Assembly: GCA_030278955.1 (NCBI GenBank)
Contig: JAOANR010000005.1
Span: 36,211,105-36,275,104, forward strand
DNA: 64,000 bases
Direction: 5' to 3'
Source of the DNA: Hygrophila difformis
Lineage: Eukaryota > Streptophyta > Magnoliopsida > Lamiales > Acanthaceae
Position numbers and translations under genes: made by a program. This document shows positions 32,611 through 44,554 of the stretch, piece after piece. Below the pieces are notes generated by a model. That model was not told where the DNA came from. It saw nothing but the letters and a program-made list of their open reading frames with translations, and did no database searches. The stretch's first letter is position 1; every line of letters begins with the position of its first letter.

Positions 32611-32967
32611 CAACAGAGTATTGCAGCAGAAATGGCTGTTATCACAGCCATCCCTGCTGCAATACCAAAACAAACAAGCTGCAATACCAAAACAAACAAG
32701 CAAATCCAATGTCCAAACAAACTAATACAATCACAATTCCAAAATCCTCCAATTATAACATCACATGATTCGTACACACTCACAATTCAACAAGTTAAAC
32801 AATCCCAAATTGCAAACAAACTCCAAATGTAAATATGAAATCACAAATCCAAACTTTTGTGTCCAAAGTGATAACTCACAACTTACATAAATCCACATTT
32901 GGTTCAAACAACTTATGCATAAAAAATACAAGGCCAAATGATACTAACCCAAGATAGCCAAGCACAG

Positions 32968-34803
32968 TCAATGAACACCAAGGCCATCTCCTCCCCGGCC
33001 GCCCCCAAGATCATCATCACCGTCCCCATCGCCTGGGGACCGAGGACCCCTAGATCCGAGCAACCTCTGCATCTGCTCAGCCATGCTCTCCTGCCTCTGA
33101 GACATCTGCTGAAGAGTCTGCTGGAACTGAGCGAACTGCTACTGCAACTGCTCCTGCAACTGCTGCTGTGTGACGTACTCCGAAGTGGATGGTGGAGGAG
33201 TGGAAATAGGATCGCCCCCGGGCCTAAGTGATCGGGCAATCGATCCCATGCCGTATACGGCATTGCGCCTATCGTGCCCACCGGCGAGGTCATAGAAAAC
33301 AGGATCGGGATCGAAATCAGGACCAATCGCGGGGTTCTGGCTCAGGGATTCGGCCACTGCTGCGAACTCATCCTGTATTTAAATTGAAAATTTAGGGCAC
33401 AGACAAATTTATGCTTACCAAATGCTAAATTTATACATAACTAAATTTGATATTTTGTTTACGATGCTTACATTCAACTGCCGTGACCTCTCTCGTACCC
33501 ACTGGTCCTTCTCATGCCCTCTTGTGTGGGTGTGCTCGTGGAGCTCATGCAAATGAATAGGCCTGTTCTGGTCCTGGGACTGCATTGTTTCGAAGATTAG
33601 AAGTCCTACCATTTGTGAGTAACATTTCACATATTGAAGTAATTTAAGTAAATATGTACATCATACCAATTTGTTTTTTGTGGCTCGAAAAGTCTTCGAA
33701 CCTGCTGTGTGTGTGGGGAGTGCCGGTGCATCCTCCTGTCCCCGACGTCTGTTCAGCTTCCCTCTCTTCGATTTCTCCTTGAACTGTGCTGACTCCCAAG
33801 TCCGCCTCCAGTTCTCGGCCACTAGCTGGTCTGATGGATATGGCTTCTTCTTGCTTCTGATATCGAGAGTGTAATCCTTGTACCTGATATCATATTAAGT
33901 ATAATTAATCGATAGATGAACAACAAGCAAAAACTTTTATTTAACTCTTTGAAAGTACCTAGCAATGTTTTTTTCTCTCCCACTCCTTCCTGACTGCTCC
34001 TGTGAGCTCAAGTGCCCAGTGCGCTGCTTTCTGCATTTTAAGTTTGATCACGATATGTATGTCGGCAATTAATTACATGATTATATTTTAAACTACGGAT
34101 TACCTGAAACTCCCCCCAGTAGAACTCTTTGGTCTCCCGGGAGACCTTTCCCCAGCTAATACCATTCATATCAGATCGCATGGGGTAAATGTCGGTGATC
34201 TTCCTCACCAATGCATTAGTGAACTCAATGCTAGAAGACATAAATCAAAACCACGAAATTTTGTTACAAAATAATCTTAAGTACGTAGTATATATATAAT
34301 TGAAATGCAAAATGAATTTAAAACATAAGCTATTTACAGTCCATCGTCCCCTGGCTCGACCAAAAGCCTATCAGGCCGACCCTGTGGCGCGGGAGGAGCC
34401 CCCTGTGTAGATCCGACCGATCCTAAACAGCAATTATAAGTTTTTTGTTATTATAGAAGGCGAACATCACATTAAATAATATATATTATACCTGGAGTGC
34501 GCGGAGGTGGTGTCTCTGGAACGGCATCAAGTCCCTCGGGTGCACCTCCCTCCTGCGGCTGTGAGCTAGTAGTCTCTGTAATTCAATAAATCAGAACGTG
34601 AATATTTCATTAATATAAATTAATATTTAAATGCATACGAGCTACATAATGTTTATTTATATCGAAATACCTGCTTGTGAGTGCTGGTAATCCTCCTGGG
34701 CTGCCCTGATAGCAGACAACAGCTGTGACCTACTAATCAACCGACGCCTGGACCCTGATCCGCCCGGCGTGCTCGACGAAGAACCACCCCCTCGGTCAGT
34801 CAT
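32968..34803 (-). pseudogene. CACTA second gene: plant transposase, Ptta/En/Spm-like
   Basis: Eight exons can be traced by GT...AG borders and reading frame: 34803-34671, 34575-34492, 34422-34338, 34230-34104, 34030-33959, 33893-33667, 33605-33472 and 33372-32968. The product starts MTDRGGGSSSSTP, has a Ser/Pro-rich N-terminus, a conserved WGKVSRETKEFYWGEF and RKEWERK core, and a Gln-rich, coiled C-terminus, typical of the accessory En/Spm protein. Two lesions: a run of seven T on the plus strand (about 33967-33973) is one base too long for the frame to cross exons 5-6, and an in-frame TAG lies at 33139-33141. Exon borders were read by eye. Confidence 0.75.
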
Positions 34804-34891
34804 CTACGAATTTCATTTATAATTAGAACACAATTTCAAATATAAGGAATTACAACAACAAACAATTTATTATAATTAAGTTTATCACATT

Positions 34892-37800
34892 TCAAACTTC
34901 GTAATCATCATCCGAAGTCTCCTGTGAAGGATCATCCGGATCAGTCTCATCCGACGAGGAATCAGTGTCTATCGATGATTCTGACTCATTGTTCTCATCC
35001 TGAGGGAGGTCAACATATTGAACCACGTCGTCGGTTAGTGGCTCTCGCCTAGTAGTGATATTTGTAGTTTCGATGCTAAGCTGTTCGGGAACATCGACTT
35101 GGAATGCATCCGCTTCCCCCCCTTGCGTAACGGTTATTACACCTCTAGGTTTGACCTTACACACGGCCAACCACTCATTCCGACTGGCAACTGGCCTGAT
35201 GGTCGGAAACGCAACGTAGCACACTTGTTCAGCTTGATTAGCAAATATGAATGGTTCATATATGTTCAAAGACTTTGAGCGGTTGATTTCAACAAGCTTG
35301 TAGTTGGAATGAGTGCGCGTCCCAATGCCTTCACGAGGGTCAAACCATCGACATTTGAAGAAGGCAGTTTGTTAGATAGGCAAAGCAGGGTACTCTATGA
35401 CTATAATCTCTTCGATTATGCCGTAGTAGTCTCCGTGAGATAGCGACTCGATACAAACACCACAATTGTATGTTGATCTTTGCCTACCATGAGATTCTAT
35501 GTGAAATTTCATCCCATTGATAAAATACATAGGATACGATGTACCAATGGGAAGTGGGCCCTGAGCTATGTGAGCAATGCATTGATCATCCGGTGAATTG
35601 TCCCTCACATGTGCCTTCAACCACCTAGGAAATTCTGTTGACTGCGCTCGCCAAATCTCCGGGCCACTTAATTCTGGACGTTCTTCTAGCAGTTTCTCTG
35701 TGAATTCCCTGTTATTAACACAATCTATTGATTATTTTGAAACATATTTGAGAGCATTAAAATACATGATAGATTATTAGAAGGACTTACTCGAGATACG
35801 GTTCGATCTCTTTACAATTCATTAAGAGGTAAACGTGAATGGCATTCAACTCTTCTGGGGTCAGACGCCTCTTCTTAGATTTTCCTTGGGCACGGCCAGG
35901 GAATTTGAAAACACTAGGAATGTTATCGTCGTAAGGAATTATGCCGCCATCATCATTCCTTGGCACATTCCTCCCGCGGGTGAAAATATGCTTCTCAAAG
36001 TAATGAGAGCAGAAGATCGAGGCCTCACGTACCATGTATGCATTACATATGCTACCTTCAACATGCGCCTTGTTGCGCACGGTTCTTTTCAATCGATTCA
36101 GGTATCTAAGATATATAAGAAAATGCACAATTTTTAATAAGGTAAAGAGACAAAAACGAAGGGAAATGAATTCTAAGGAATTAACATTATTTAAAATTTA
36201 CCTTTCATACGGGTACATCCATCTGAACTGAACGGGTCCGGCAAGCTTTGCTTCATGTGGCAAGTGGACGGGAAGATGTTCCATACAGTCGAAGAAGGCA
36301 GGTGGGAAGATAGTTTCCAACTTACATAGAACAACTGGAATGTCTTTGGCCAATTTGCCTAATTCCTCAACTTTGATTGTTTTCGCAGTCAGGGTCCTAA
36401 ACACATTGCTGAGCTCTGTTATTGGTTCCCACACGCTCTTGGGAAGCAACTCCCTCCATCCAATGGGTAGGAGACGCTGTAAGAAGATATGACAGTCATG
36501 ACTTTTCATGCCAAACATTCTATGCTTGTTCATGTCTATGCATCTGCCCAGGTTGGATACACATCCATCGGGAAATTTTAAGCCTGATACCCATTTCAAG
36601 AATACATCCCGCTTATCCTTCTCCATCGTATACACCGCCTTTGGATATTTACCATTACGCCTGTCCCGATGCAGTTCTGGCCTATTACATAAGGTCACGA
36701 TGTCCTCACGTGCTTTCGCATTATCCTTTGTCTTCCCTTGAACGTCCATGACCGTGTTGAAAATGTTTTCAAACACATTCTTCTCAATGTGCATGACATC
36801 CAGATTGTGACGTACCAAATTTGTTTTCCAATACGGGAGATCCCAAAATATACTCCTTTTCTTCCATCCACATGTTTTACTGATTGCTGCATTCTCCACA
36901 TCTCCTCCTAATTCAGTCACACGACGAAGACCGCGCCTATCTATGTCTTCCAACACTTCTTCACCATTCTTATACATTGGTGGCATTCCATGTTCCTCTC
37001 TATCCTTCGTGAATCTAGATTTATCAAGTCTAAATGGATGATCCGAAGGCAGGAACCTCCTGTGAGCATCAAACCACGATTGTTTGCCACCCTCTTTAAG
37101 CCTTATCGATTCTGTTTCTTCCATACAAACCGGGCATGCTGTTTTCCCATACGTGCTCCAACCGGACAGCATACTATAGGCCGGGAAATCTCCAATTGTC
37201 CACATCAAAGCAGCCCTCAACTGAAAGTTTTGTTTAGTGTACTTATCGTATGCTGTGACACCAACATCCCACAACTCCAATAGCTCTGCTATTAAGGGCT
37301 GCAGGTAGACATCAATCCCCTGTTTCGGACTTGATCTCCCAGGAATAATGCATGTCAGAAACATGTATTCATCTTTCATACACATACCGGGTGGGAGATT
37401 GTAAGGGGTTAAAATTACTGGCCAACATGAGTACTGGGCCCCCGACTGACCAAATGGTTGAAAACCATCCGTACATAATCCCAATCTCACGTTACGTCCC
37501 TCTGCTGCAAATTCTGGGTGTATTGTATCAAAATGTTTCCATGCCATAGAGTCGCAAGGATGACACATCACCCCAGTCCTCTCATGCTCATGCCCAACAT
37601 GCCAGGACATATGCTCCGCTGTCGCCTCCGATGCATACAACCTTCTTAATCGATTCTTAAGTGGGAAATAGAACATGTATTTCCGTCCAATCCTTGAATT
37701 AGAGTTTGTTTCCCTATACCGTAGCTCGTCACAGAACTTACACTTCTCTAATGATTCATCATCACACCAAAATAACATGCAGCCCTTAACACAACAATCA

Positions 37801-38468
37801 ATCTTCTCAACAGGTAGCCCTAAGCCCTCAAGTAGTTTTTTCGCCTCGTAAAAATTCTTAACCATTGCATTGTCCTCGGGTAGTGTATCTATGATGAGCT
37901 GGCACAATGTATCGAAGCACCTCTCCAAAAGGTTGTGCTCGGCTTTAATGTTTAATAACCTAGCAATTGTTGACAGCAAGGTCATTTTCTTGCACCCGGG
38001 CCACAGATCCTTGTCTGCCGCCGCCAACATACGGAAGAATAAGCTCTCTTGTGGGTTAGGTTCTTCCGGTGGCCTAGGTTCCTCACCCTGATCTGGTGGT
38101 GTTGTTTCGGGAATACCAATTCCCATTCCATCGCACACCATTTGTATGTAATCATTTTCCTGTGCAGACACTGAAGAGCTGCCCGCATCGGTATCGTAGT
38201 ACCGTGTAAATTGGTGTGGCTCTCCATGACACGTCCACCTTTCGTAGTTGTGGACAAATCCATTGCAGTGTAGATGATACTTGATGTCATCATCGGGTAG
38301 GTAACATTTATTCCTACACTGCCTACACGGACACCTAAGTTTTCCTTGGGACCTATCGACATTTGAGTTTCCATGAGACATACGTATGAACGATTCAACT
38401 CCAGCTTTAAATTCTGATGTAAGTACTCCAACTTCCCGACGGGAGCGGTACATCCAACTACGGTCCAT
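34892..38468 (-). pseudogene. CACTA transposase, TNP2 type
   Basis: Three coding exons, 38468-36202, 36105-35791 and 35708-34892, join in frame at GT...AG introns. In order: an N-terminal transposase-associated zinc-finger domain (LRCPCRQCRN), the TNP2 transposase core (MWTIGDFPAYSMLSGWSTYG; DVMHIEKNVFENIF), a DUF4218-type domain running across exon 1-2 (MYPYER then YLNRLKR), a DUF4216-type domain in exon 3, and an acidic Ser/Asp/Glu tail. An in-frame TAA at 35372-35374 in exon 3 would remove the end of DUF4216 and the tail; everything upstream is open. The start is set at ATGGACCGTAGTTGG, one codon inside the open frame. A 5' UTR intron (38472-39345) is suggested by splice-like borders. Confidence 0.88.
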
Positions 38469-38471
38469 CAC

Positions 38472-39720
38472 CTACAAATTACGGCAATATGCCACTTTGG
38501 ACACAACACACTTTTATCAACATCCTAGGACGATAGTGTTATAACATATATATCTTTGGTGACGATAGTGTTAGGACATTATGATTAAATTAAATCCCTT
38601 GTATGACCTATTCTAAGCAAAGTCATTTCTTTAAGTAAATTTAATTACATTATGCGTTTTGGTAGGAGATTAGTTATATATATCAAAGGTTGGTGCATTC
38701 AAATAAGGCTCCTAAACATAACTTATAAGAATTATCCAATTGGGTGAGATAAATGCTATTAATTTCAACTTAAAAAAACTATGTCGACATAATAAATTGT
38801 TTCACTTACCCTAAACAATTCAACTCAAATAAACTATATCTAAAATCAACTTTTGGAATGATACATCTAAAACTTTCAATACAAGATCAACAAACAACGA
38901 CAACATATGCACGTAGAATCTCAAATCGAACAAAATCAACATTTACATTTGAAAATGGCATATCTTTCTCATACGGAATCCAAATTGAGCATAACATATA
39001 TGAAAGTTCATCTACTCGACGAGAGTATTCTACATATGAGCTTACAATTTCAAGATTCCAAATAATGTGTTTGTAATACGACAAAACAGCCATATTGGGT
39101 ATTTGAGACGTCCGAAAAAGTTCAATTTTTAACATTTTCGCCTTCAAACACATTTGAGTACACAATTTCAATCCAAAAAAACCGAAGTGCGTCAATTTTA
39201 GGTGTTACGAGCAACGACAAAATTAAGCGAACGAGAAAGCCAACTAAATTCAACATACAACAAAAAACACATAGAAAACAAACCATAAAACAGTCCGGAA
39301 ATTCGATTGTATGCAACGAATGGAAATAATTTGTGAATCGAATACCTCAATGTAGTGATCGAATGGAAGGTTGCACTCGGATCTAAGGGCTCCGACGGGC
39401 AGGGCAGGGGGTGGCGGCTCGGTGGCTGCCGGACAGCGGGAGGCGTGAGGCTAGGGAGGGCAGTCGGCGGCGCAGGAATGCGTGGTGGGGCGGAGCTCGG
39501 GCGGCCGGCGCTGGTCGCGGCGACGGCGGTGCTCGAATGGGATAGGGGCAGGCGGCGATGGTGGTGGAGCGGCTGCTCTCGAGCGCCCTTCGGTGGAGCG
39601 AACCTCGTCCCGCTCGAATGGAGGTTGGTCGGCGGTGGTCGCGGGATGGTCGGCGGCGATCGGAGTCGGGGGTGGTGGTCGGGGCGGTGGTGGTTTGTGG
39701 GAGGGAACGGGGGGAGTAAG
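38472..39720 (-). other. CACTA 5' region of the TNP2 gene: probable UTR intron and GC-rich promoter/leader
   Basis: On the minus strand a donor-like TTGAG|GTATT (39346/39345) and an acceptor-like TTTGTAG|GTGATGG (38472/38471) would remove 874 nt of AT-rich sequence before the start codon. The stretch 39390-39720 is strikingly GC-rich and probably holds the leader and promoter. Plus-strand GC-rich ORFs here have no family resemblance. Confidence 0.5.
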
Positions 39721-39782
39721 AATTGGGGGAGGGAAAAAATGTCGCCGTTTACAGCGATTTGGGGCTGTAATAGAGCCCTAGG

Positions 39783-39975
39783 TTACCGACCGCAATCCGG
39801 TCGGCATTGCGGTCGGTATCACCGACCGCATTAATTGCGGTCGGTAGCCTGGTCGTTTCTGTGTGGGGGGCCCAAAAACGACTACTTTTTACCGACCGCT
39901 GCATGCGGTCGGTGGAGCGGTCGGGAAATCCGACCCGTGTGTTGTCGGTCGGCGATTCCTTTTTTTCTTGTAGTG
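39783..39975. repeat. CACTA subterminal repeats and right terminal inverted repeat
   Basis: ACCGACCGC/GCGGTCGGT motifs from 39783 to about 39950, then TTTTTCTTGTAGTG ending at 39975, the inverted complement of the left terminus. Confidence 0.93.
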
Positions 39976-39978
39976 ACT
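39976..39978. repeat. CACTA target site duplication, right copy
   Basis: ACT, matching 32265-32267. Confidence 0.92.
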
Positions 39979-40169
39979 TATTCATCTTGGACTGTCACAC
40001 AACTTTTTCAAAATATTTTGAGAATTCAAAACGAAATTCTCCTTGTGGAAAGCAGTAAATACATCAGTTACAATAGATTTCCACAGTATGAATGAAAATG
40101 TACTGAGTGAATGGAAAATCTAATGCATGATGTTTACATTTAAGCTCGTAGGAATGTGATCGCGTTGAC

Positions 40170-40551
40170 TCAATCTTTCTTCTCTGCATGGTGCTTGGAG
40201 GGTCCGGTGTCGTCTCTTGGAGGTGAGGGTAGCTTTCTGAGTAACGTCTCCATCAGGTTGGTTTGCTTGGTGAACATCATTTCGAACATTTTTCTTGTCT
40301 TTTCTTCGCTCTCAACCCTTTCCCGATGCTGCCTTTTCTCTCGTTCCGCCGCTTCCTTTTTGAACTCCTCTTCTCTCTCAAGCATTCTCATCCTAAACTC
40401 TTCCTCTCTCTGCATTTGCTTCTCTTGAGTCGAAAAAATGACGTCGGCCAAGGATTTGACACTCTGCATCATTGATTCTCCCATTCTGCTCACTGCTTCT
40501 AGAGTTTGAGAATCGAATGGATACTGAGATACAGTCGGGCTTCTGCGAGAA
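40170..40551 (-). pseudogene. Ath-C env-position ORF, C-terminal end (beyond Gyp-D)
   Basis: Minus-strand frame ending at a stop at 40170-40172. It encodes a highly charged coiled coil with REEEF, EREEEF and EAAEREK heptad-like repeats. After removal of Gyp-D and one GAGAA copy, it continues in frame from the segment ending at 50031, so it is the tail of the Ath-C env-position protein. The coiled coil could mediate self-association (inference). Confidence 0.75.
40547..40551. repeat. Gyp-D target site duplication, left copy
   Basis: GAGAA directly before the LTR start, matching 50031-50035. Confidence 0.93.
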
Positions 40552-43311
40552 TGTAATACCCGAGGAAAAACAAATTCAAATTGTTTTGAACTACGTCATG
40601 ACTTGATCCCTTCACAGGGTACGTAGGCAGCTTGGAACTAATTTCTAAGTTCAGTCACGAAATAAATCACGAAATAAATCACGAAATAGATCACAAGGAC
40701 GATAGGAGGAGTTGGAACCAATTTAGACTAGGCTAATTAGGACACGGAAATGTTGCGAGCGATAAGCCGGACTCGTAACAAGTTTAAGGGAAGGATTCCG
40801 AACCGGAGACGACCCAAGGAATCGAGCTAATACGTAGAAAACCGATAGGGGAAGGCAAGGAAAGACCCGACAGAACACGCGGACCGCCGAACCGGCCGGT
40901 CCGGCCGGCCCGCACCCTCCGCGCGCCGCCGCGCGGCCACCGCGCGGACGGAGGTGTCGCGACTCCAGGGCAGTCCACGCGTGCTCCGCGCGGACAAAGG
41001 CCTATGTGCGCGTCACCAGCGCGCCAAAGGTGCAGGAGGTGTAAACTTTCCTTCCATGGCGATTTTCTTGCCAAAATTAACACCCCCTTCGATGGTAATT
41101 GGATCTCAGCCTTGGGGAAGGCTTAAGAATACCCTAGGGGCGCCCCAAACCCTAAAGTTTCAGAAAACACTTCCTACCCTCCCTCAATTCCCTCTCCAAG
41201 TTCAAAACTCCTTCGACACCACTTTCCGGCGAGTATTCCGGCGACGACGGGACGACCGGGACAAGCCCCTGACTTCTAGACCCTTGGTAAGCTATTATAG
41301 AATGTTTTAGTTCGTCCATATAACTCAGAAACTCAAATTCTAACCCCTTTTCCTTGTCACGATTTCACGTCGGAAAACGAACAAAAAGCGATCGGAGAAG
41401 TTGGCCGTTCGTCGTGACCCTAGGGCGTCCGGAAACCCATTCCAGCAACCCTAATCTCTAACTAAGTAAGTTAAAACCTTACTCACAAATTTTCGTGGTT
41501 TTTTGTTGTTTAAAACTCGAGATTTAGGCTTGTAACAAAAATCGGTTTTCAAAAACCCTATTTTCGTCCAATTTCAAAGACTCGCCTAAAACTCGACCTT
41601 CGGGAATTCAAACCGAAAACTTTTCAACATAAAAGTTGTTCCTAACATCTTTAGCTATCTTGTGTCCAAATTTCAGCCGTTGACATTAAGTTTTGCTATC
41701 CCAAATCACGCCGTAAACTTTATGTGACAACCCGAACGTTTTAAAACAGTGACAGTTTTCCATATTCGATTTGATGCATGTTTTTCATCCACATTTCGAA
41801 CGATTCAACTTTGCATTCCTTAACAAAAGTTGTAGATAATTGTGTCTAGATTATGCATATAAAATTTCACGGATTTTGGTGTTCATTTGATATGTCAATC
41901 GGTCGAATTTTCAGAACTGTTTTAAAACCTATTCGGAACCCGCGAGTATGCAGTGAGTTGTGGTCAATTTTTGAGTACCAAGAATTCATTATTTCCAAAT
42001 TCTTAAAACATGAAAGTTGTTCCTTAACGTGTTTTGTAGTTACTGTAAAAATTTTGCATCGATTGGTTTTGAAATGAATTTTTAATCGGCGTTGCACGAA
42101 CCTGTGACGGAACCAGTTTTTAAAACAGAAATTATTCTTTGCAATGAACTCGAATTTCGACTCACTTCAGAACCTTATTTCCAAAAACTTAAAACATGAA
42201 AGTTGTTCGTGTGTGTGTTTTTGAACTACTGTAAAAATTTCAGAATTTTTGGTGTAAAAACGAATTTTTAATTAAGAAAGGCGTAAACTGCCTCGAATAG
42301 GATTTTTCGAACTTGAGAAAACTCGAACTATGAAACCGCGATATCGATCATTTGATAACTTTGAAATATGAACTTTTGAAAAATCCCGTTCACTAGGATG
42401 ATCCGATCTTCATGCTATCATTATCTTTGAGACTGCCTCGTTAGTGGTCTCCTTACTATCTAAGATTGCCTCGTTAGTGATCTCGCGCGCTGTATTTTTG
42501 GATCGCCTCGTTAGTGGTCCTACTATCTTTTTGGATCGCCTCGTTAGTGGTCCTACTATCTTTTTGAGACTGCCTCGTTAGTGGTCTCCCATTGTTTGGA
42601 CTGCCTCGTTAGTGGTCCTATGTTGAGATTGCCTCGTTAGTGATCTCCCGGTATGGTGTCATCTTCTTAGTCTACGGGATAAAATGTAAAAGACTTGTGT
42701 GAGTGTTCCATTATGCTTAAATCGTATTATCATGTTTTTAAATTATGTATTTAAAATTATGCAACTTAAATTATGCTTTTAATTACGCTTTTAAAATTTT
42801 GTCCTTCAATCATGTTTTCCGCTGCAAATGAATTACGTATTTTAACTTTACGTATGGTAAGCGAAATCTTTAGTTTAAACAAATGTAACCCCTTTTATTT
42901 GTTAGTTAGGGATTAACTTACTCAGTATATCTTTATACTGACAACCGTTGTCATTTCCTTTTTCTACAGAGTATGTCGAGTGACGCATGCACGCGCATTT
43001 GGGGGGATATATTTGTGAACATTTTTATTTACTGCATCATACTACTGTTTTACCGGGTCTGTTAAACCCGAGGTTTTGGCCGAGTTGGCCGTGATTACTT
43101 TTCCGCTGCATTTACCTTATCCATGCATGATGATTTTTACTATCGTACTTTGATTTAAGTATTAATAAATTCCGGATTCATTGTTGAATGTTTTTAAAAC
43201 TTTGTATACCCATAAGCCTTGCACCTCCTTAGCGAGCTCGGGAATCCATGTCTTGCTAGGGAGATGCGGCGGTGACACCTCGGCCTGGGTTACCAAATCC
43301 GGGGTGTTACA
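40552..43311 (+). repeat. Gyp-D 5' LTR
   Basis: 2760 bp, TGTAATACCCG...GGGGTGTTACA. Contains a GC-rich block (about 40870-41035) and a tandem array of GCCTCGTTAGTGGTC-like units (about 42430-42650). Against the other LTR it shows few substitutions and lacks one 10-bp GCGTCACCAG-type duplication. Confidence 0.95.
42430..42655. repeat. Minisatellite in Gyp-D 5' LTR
   Basis: Eight units built on GCCTCGTTAGTG(G/A)TC with variable spacers of about 13-30 bp, such as TACTATCTTTTTGGA. The same array is in the other LTR at about 49153-49378. Confidence 0.9.
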
Positions 43312-43314
43312 AGT

Positions 43315-43326
43315 TGGTATCAGAGC
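43315..43326 (+). promoter_or_regulatory. Gyp-D primer binding site, initiator-Met tRNA
   Basis: TGGTATCAGAGC, 3 nt after the LTR end at 43311. Confidence 0.95.
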
Positions 43327-43685
43327 TCGGAATTTTATTTTGAAGCTATTATTATTATTAGTAGTAATATTATTATTATAATTACTTTGATACTGATATT
43401 TTAAAACCCTAGTAATATTTTTAAGTATATTACTTTTAAAGACCACTAGTTTTATTTAGTCCACAAATTTATTTTTAGCCCAATGTTTTAGCCAAGAGAA
43501 GAAAAATTAAACTTTTCGGCCCACTATAGAGGCCCAACCTTTAGCAATTTATTTTAAACATACGAATAAATTAAATTTTAATGGGGAAAGGACTTGCACT
43601 TGCATGTTGCATATAGATTTAAATTCGTGCATATCTTAACTTGCCTAAAATATATCCTAACTCTGACCTACCTTGTCAACATTAG

Positions 43686-44084
43686 ATGGCCGAGCCCAAC
43701 GTGAACATGGTCAATTTGATGGTGAAATTGATGAACACATACCTTGAGGGCCAACAGCACATCAATTACTTCAAAACGCGGGTAGGACAGTTGGAGGGTA
43801 ACGTGGCCCATCTGGGTCATCTTAGGGAGGCAGACCATCACCACATAACCCAGCTGCAGGAGCAAGTCGCGCAGCTTCAGGCCCAAGTGGCCCAGCTCTA
43901 GGACCGGAGTGATGGCTTGGAAGAGCAAGTGGAGAACCTGGGCAGGGACCTGACCAACCTAACCCAGGACGTTGGTGAGGCGATCCTCCAGAACCTGGGC
44001 CCTGGCCCCGACGTCGCTGTTCCCATTGACGTATCCAGCGATGAGGACGACCCCATCGAGGATGCCCCTACCTGCCCCCTCTAG
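43686..44084 (+). pseudogene. Gyp-D gag-position coiled-coil ORF with internal TAG
   Basis: Starts ATGGCCGAGCCC and encodes a heptad-rich coiled coil (QLQEQVAQLQAQVAQL). It hits TAG at 43900-43902, then continues in the same frame with EEQVENLGRDLTNLTQDV and an acidic end (SSDEDDPIEDAP), stopping at 44082-44084. Total length would be about 132 residues. There is no capsid domain and no zinc knuckle. Its position after the primer site is that of gag, but homology to gag cannot be shown from the sequence. Confidence 0.6.
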
Positions 44085-44554
44085 ATTAGGGATATAGATA
44101 TCGATGCATTACTACTTGTACCTTCTTTGACTATTGTCAGCACTACTACGTTCATCCTACCGCGTATAACCCAATAAGTTTCATTTGGAGCAATAAAAGA
44201 ATTTCCAGCAGTTATTTCAATTATCCTTTATACTTATTCGTGTATCATATCCACATACCCGGGAGAAACTCAACCACGTAAATGTGCAATAACTAGTGGG
44301 CAGCCTCCACTCATGTAAATGCAGTGTAACGACGAAACCGTAGTACCATAAATCATAACTAAAGCGGGACAATTCAACCATACTTCTAAAACAGCAGTAA
44401 ACCACTAACACATGTCAAACACCTAACTAGGCAATAACATAACGAAAATATAAATCACAAATCACAGACAACAGCAACGTCCTCATAAGGAGGAAACTAA
44501 ACAAAGTACGTCTAATGCAAAACCTAAACGAAAACACGAAACCGAAAGGAGACA

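Larger units (their letters stand above)
32268..39975 (-). mobile_element. CACTA (En/Spm) DNA transposon, complete
   Basis: A 7.7 kb element with perfect terminal inverted repeats CACTACAAGAAAAA at both ends and a 3-bp ACT target duplication. Subterminal regions hold many copies of ACCGACCGC/GCGGTCGGT, the usual binding sites of CACTA transposases. It encodes a TNP2-type transposase and a second En/Spm-type protein, both on the minus strand. Each has few lesions (one stop in TNP2; one frameshift and one stop in the second gene). The element is inserted in the 3' non-coding part of Ath-C about 190 bp beyond the env-position ORF. Confidence 0.96.

Noticed and set aside
32288..32783. Overlapping ORFs at the left end of the CACTA element
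   Set aside because: They arise from the subterminal ACCGACCGC/GCGGTCGGT repeats, are open on both strands and do not continue into the element's genes.
39355..39834. Gly/Arg/Trp-rich plus-strand ORFs
   Set aside because: They lie in the GC-rich leader/promoter side of the CACTA TNP2 gene, have strongly biased composition and no family resemblance, and are antisense to the likely transcript.
43162..43446. Minus-strand ORF across the Gyp-D LTR end and the similar run-on at 13059 and 49881
   Set aside because: It comes from antisense translation of the shared LTR terminus (TACCAAATCCGGGGTG). It only appears fused to neighbouring frames because the LTR end lacks stops in that frame.
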